The notes beneath the pieces are model-generated. The model worked only from the letters and a program-made list of their open reading frames with translations, was not told where the DNA came from and made no database searches. A stretch of 6,512 nt of DNA from Clostridia bacterium (GTDB lineage: Bacteria; Bacillota_A; Clostridia; Peptostreptococcales; JAAYPU01). The position numbers and the translations under genes are program-made. Position 1 is the stretch's first letter. Each line of letters begins with the position of its first letter. Positions 5,964 to 6,512 of this stretch are shown one piece after another. The stretch is taken from the NCBI GenBank assembly GCA_022360735.1, contig JAKSCF010000031.1:1-6512 (forward strand). Direction: 5' to 3'.

Positions 5964-6074
5964 ATTGACTCTCCTCTCAAAACAAAATACTTATAGTTGA
6001 TGTCACCGTTTATTACGTCATACTTTCAAATAAATCATTGAATAATTCCAGTCTCATAAATGATTAGCTTTATG

Positions 6075-6356
6075 TTACAACACGCCCAGTTTTTTAAAAG
6101 TTGCCTCCAGCTCGCTCTTCATATACGCCTTATCGATCATATTCTTAAGGGATATGACTTCTCCGTCAACATTTTCCAGTTGGCTTGTTATATCTCTTGT
6201 TCCAATAAAGATATCAGCACCTAAACCTTTTGCAGAACCAAGGTCAGTATGATTCACTTCCCCTTCTATCCCTAATTCTTTTATAATGGATTTGATACTC
6301 ATTTCCATCATCAAGCTGCTCCCCAAGCCAGACCCGCACACTACTAAAATCTTCAC
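6075..6356 (-). CDS. PTS system ascorbate-type EIIB component (UlaB-like)
   Basis: A small cytoplasmic phosphocarrier of 93 residues (E. coli UlaB has 101) that takes phosphate from EIIA and passes it to the sugar in EIIC. The N-terminal MKILVVCGSGLGSSLMMEM (1-19) contains the phosphorylated Cys7 and the C-G-x-G-x-G-S-S phosphate loop typical of the lactose/ascorbate-type EIIB fold; ADIFIGT (47-53) forms the next core strand. The start is GTG at 6356, with AGGAGG 7 bp upstream; an ATG four bases earlier is out of frame. It follows the EIIA gene after 15 bp. Confidence 0.94.
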   Translation of the reverse strand: MKILVVCGSGLGSSLMMEMSIKSIIKELGIEGEVNHTDLGSAKGLGADIFIGTRDITSQLENVDGEVISLKNMIDKAYMKSELEATFKKLGVL

Positions 6357-6363
6357 ACATTCA

Positions 6364-6369
6364 CCTCCT
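6364..6369 (-). promoter_or_regulatory. Ribosome binding site fixing the GTG start of EIIB
   Basis: A consensus AGGAGG on the minus strand, 7 bp from the GTG at 6354-6356. It supports this start over the out-of-frame ATG at 6358-6360. Confidence 0.8.
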
Positions 6370-6371
6370 TT

Positions 6372-6512
6372 TTATTTTGAATATGCTTCAATAATTTTGA
6401 GAACTTCTTCTTCTTTTACGGCATTAATAATATTGGTTATATTCTCTGATTGACACAAAACACCCATGAGCTGAGCTAATGCTTTTAAGTGCGTTTCATT
6501 ATCTATTGCAGC
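6372..6512 (-). CDS. PTS EIIA component, C-terminal fragment (mannitol/ascorbate type, UlaC-like)
   Basis: Only the last 46 codons and the TAA are inside the window; the gene continues beyond 6512. The visible residues contain THLKALAQLM (7-16) followed by a helix rich in Glu and Ile and the ending EVLKIIEAYSK. This matches the C-terminal helices of EIIA type 2 domains (fructose/mannitol/ascorbate), where 'HL..L..L' is typical. Position just before an ascorbate-type EIIB and EIIC, with a 15-bp gap, supports it as the matching phosphocarrier that receives phosphate from HPr. The phosphorylated His lies outside the window. Confidence 0.8.
   Translation of the reverse strand, partial: AAIDNETHLKALAQLMGVLCQSENITNIINAVKEEEVLKIIEAYSK

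Noticed and set aside
6013..6057. 14-residue open frame (MRLELFNDLFESMT) between EIIB and EIIC
   Set aside because: No Shine-Dalgarno sequence precedes its ATG, and such short frames are common by chance.
6033..6065. Weak hairpin AATCATT/AATGATT after EIIB
   Set aside because: Only 7 AT-rich pairs around a 19-base loop and no T-run; too weak to call a terminator or attenuator.

Overview
The window looks like a low-GC Firmicute, most likely a clostridial anaerobe. It is AT-rich, has strong AGGAGG-type ribosome sites, uses TTG and GTG starts, and has intrinsic terminators with long T-tracts. All recognisable genes lie on the minus strand, so transcription runs from high to low coordinates. The species cannot be named from the sequence alone.

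Right and centre (6512 down to 1954) is a sugar-uptake and sugar-phosphate operon. In transcription order it holds: the end of a PTS EIIA (6372-6512, cut by the window edge), an ascorbate-type EIIB (6075-6356), an ascorbate/UlaA-type EIIC (4698-5963), a 186-bp spacer, the N-terminal and C-terminal halves of a split transketolase (3687-4511 and 2758-3690, overlapping by ATGA), and a Cof-type HAD phosphatase (1954-2748). The spacer contains eleven tandem 11-bp repeats. The operon ends at a hairpin plus T-run (1869-1893). The likely logic is that the PTS imports and phosphorylates a sugar, the transketolase moves a two-carbon unit from or to the resulting phosphate, and the HAD enzyme dephosphorylates surplus or by-product phosphates. 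The classical ascorbate enzymes (UlaD, UlaE, UlaF) are absent from the visible part, so the substrate may not be ascorbate.

Middle (1040-1860) is a GntR/HutC-family regulator with a UTRA ligand domain. It has its own upstream region and a terminator two bases after its stop. It could control the sugar operon, itself, or the phosphonate genes downstream.

Left (1-970) is the start of a phosphonate C-P lyase operon: phnG, then phnH (cut by the window edge). Its promoter region has a TATAAT box preceded by four TTAACA-like hexamers with 11, 9 and 11 bp phasing. This strongly resembles a Gram-positive PhoP (Pho box) array and suggests control by phosphate starvation. A weaker, regularly phased set lies upstream of the GntR gene.

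The items most worth a second look are the 121-bp array of 11-bp repeats between EIIC and transketolase, the Pho-box array, and the pairing of an ascorbate-type PTS with a dedicated split transketolase. No mobile element, CRISPR array, tRNA or rRNA was seen.
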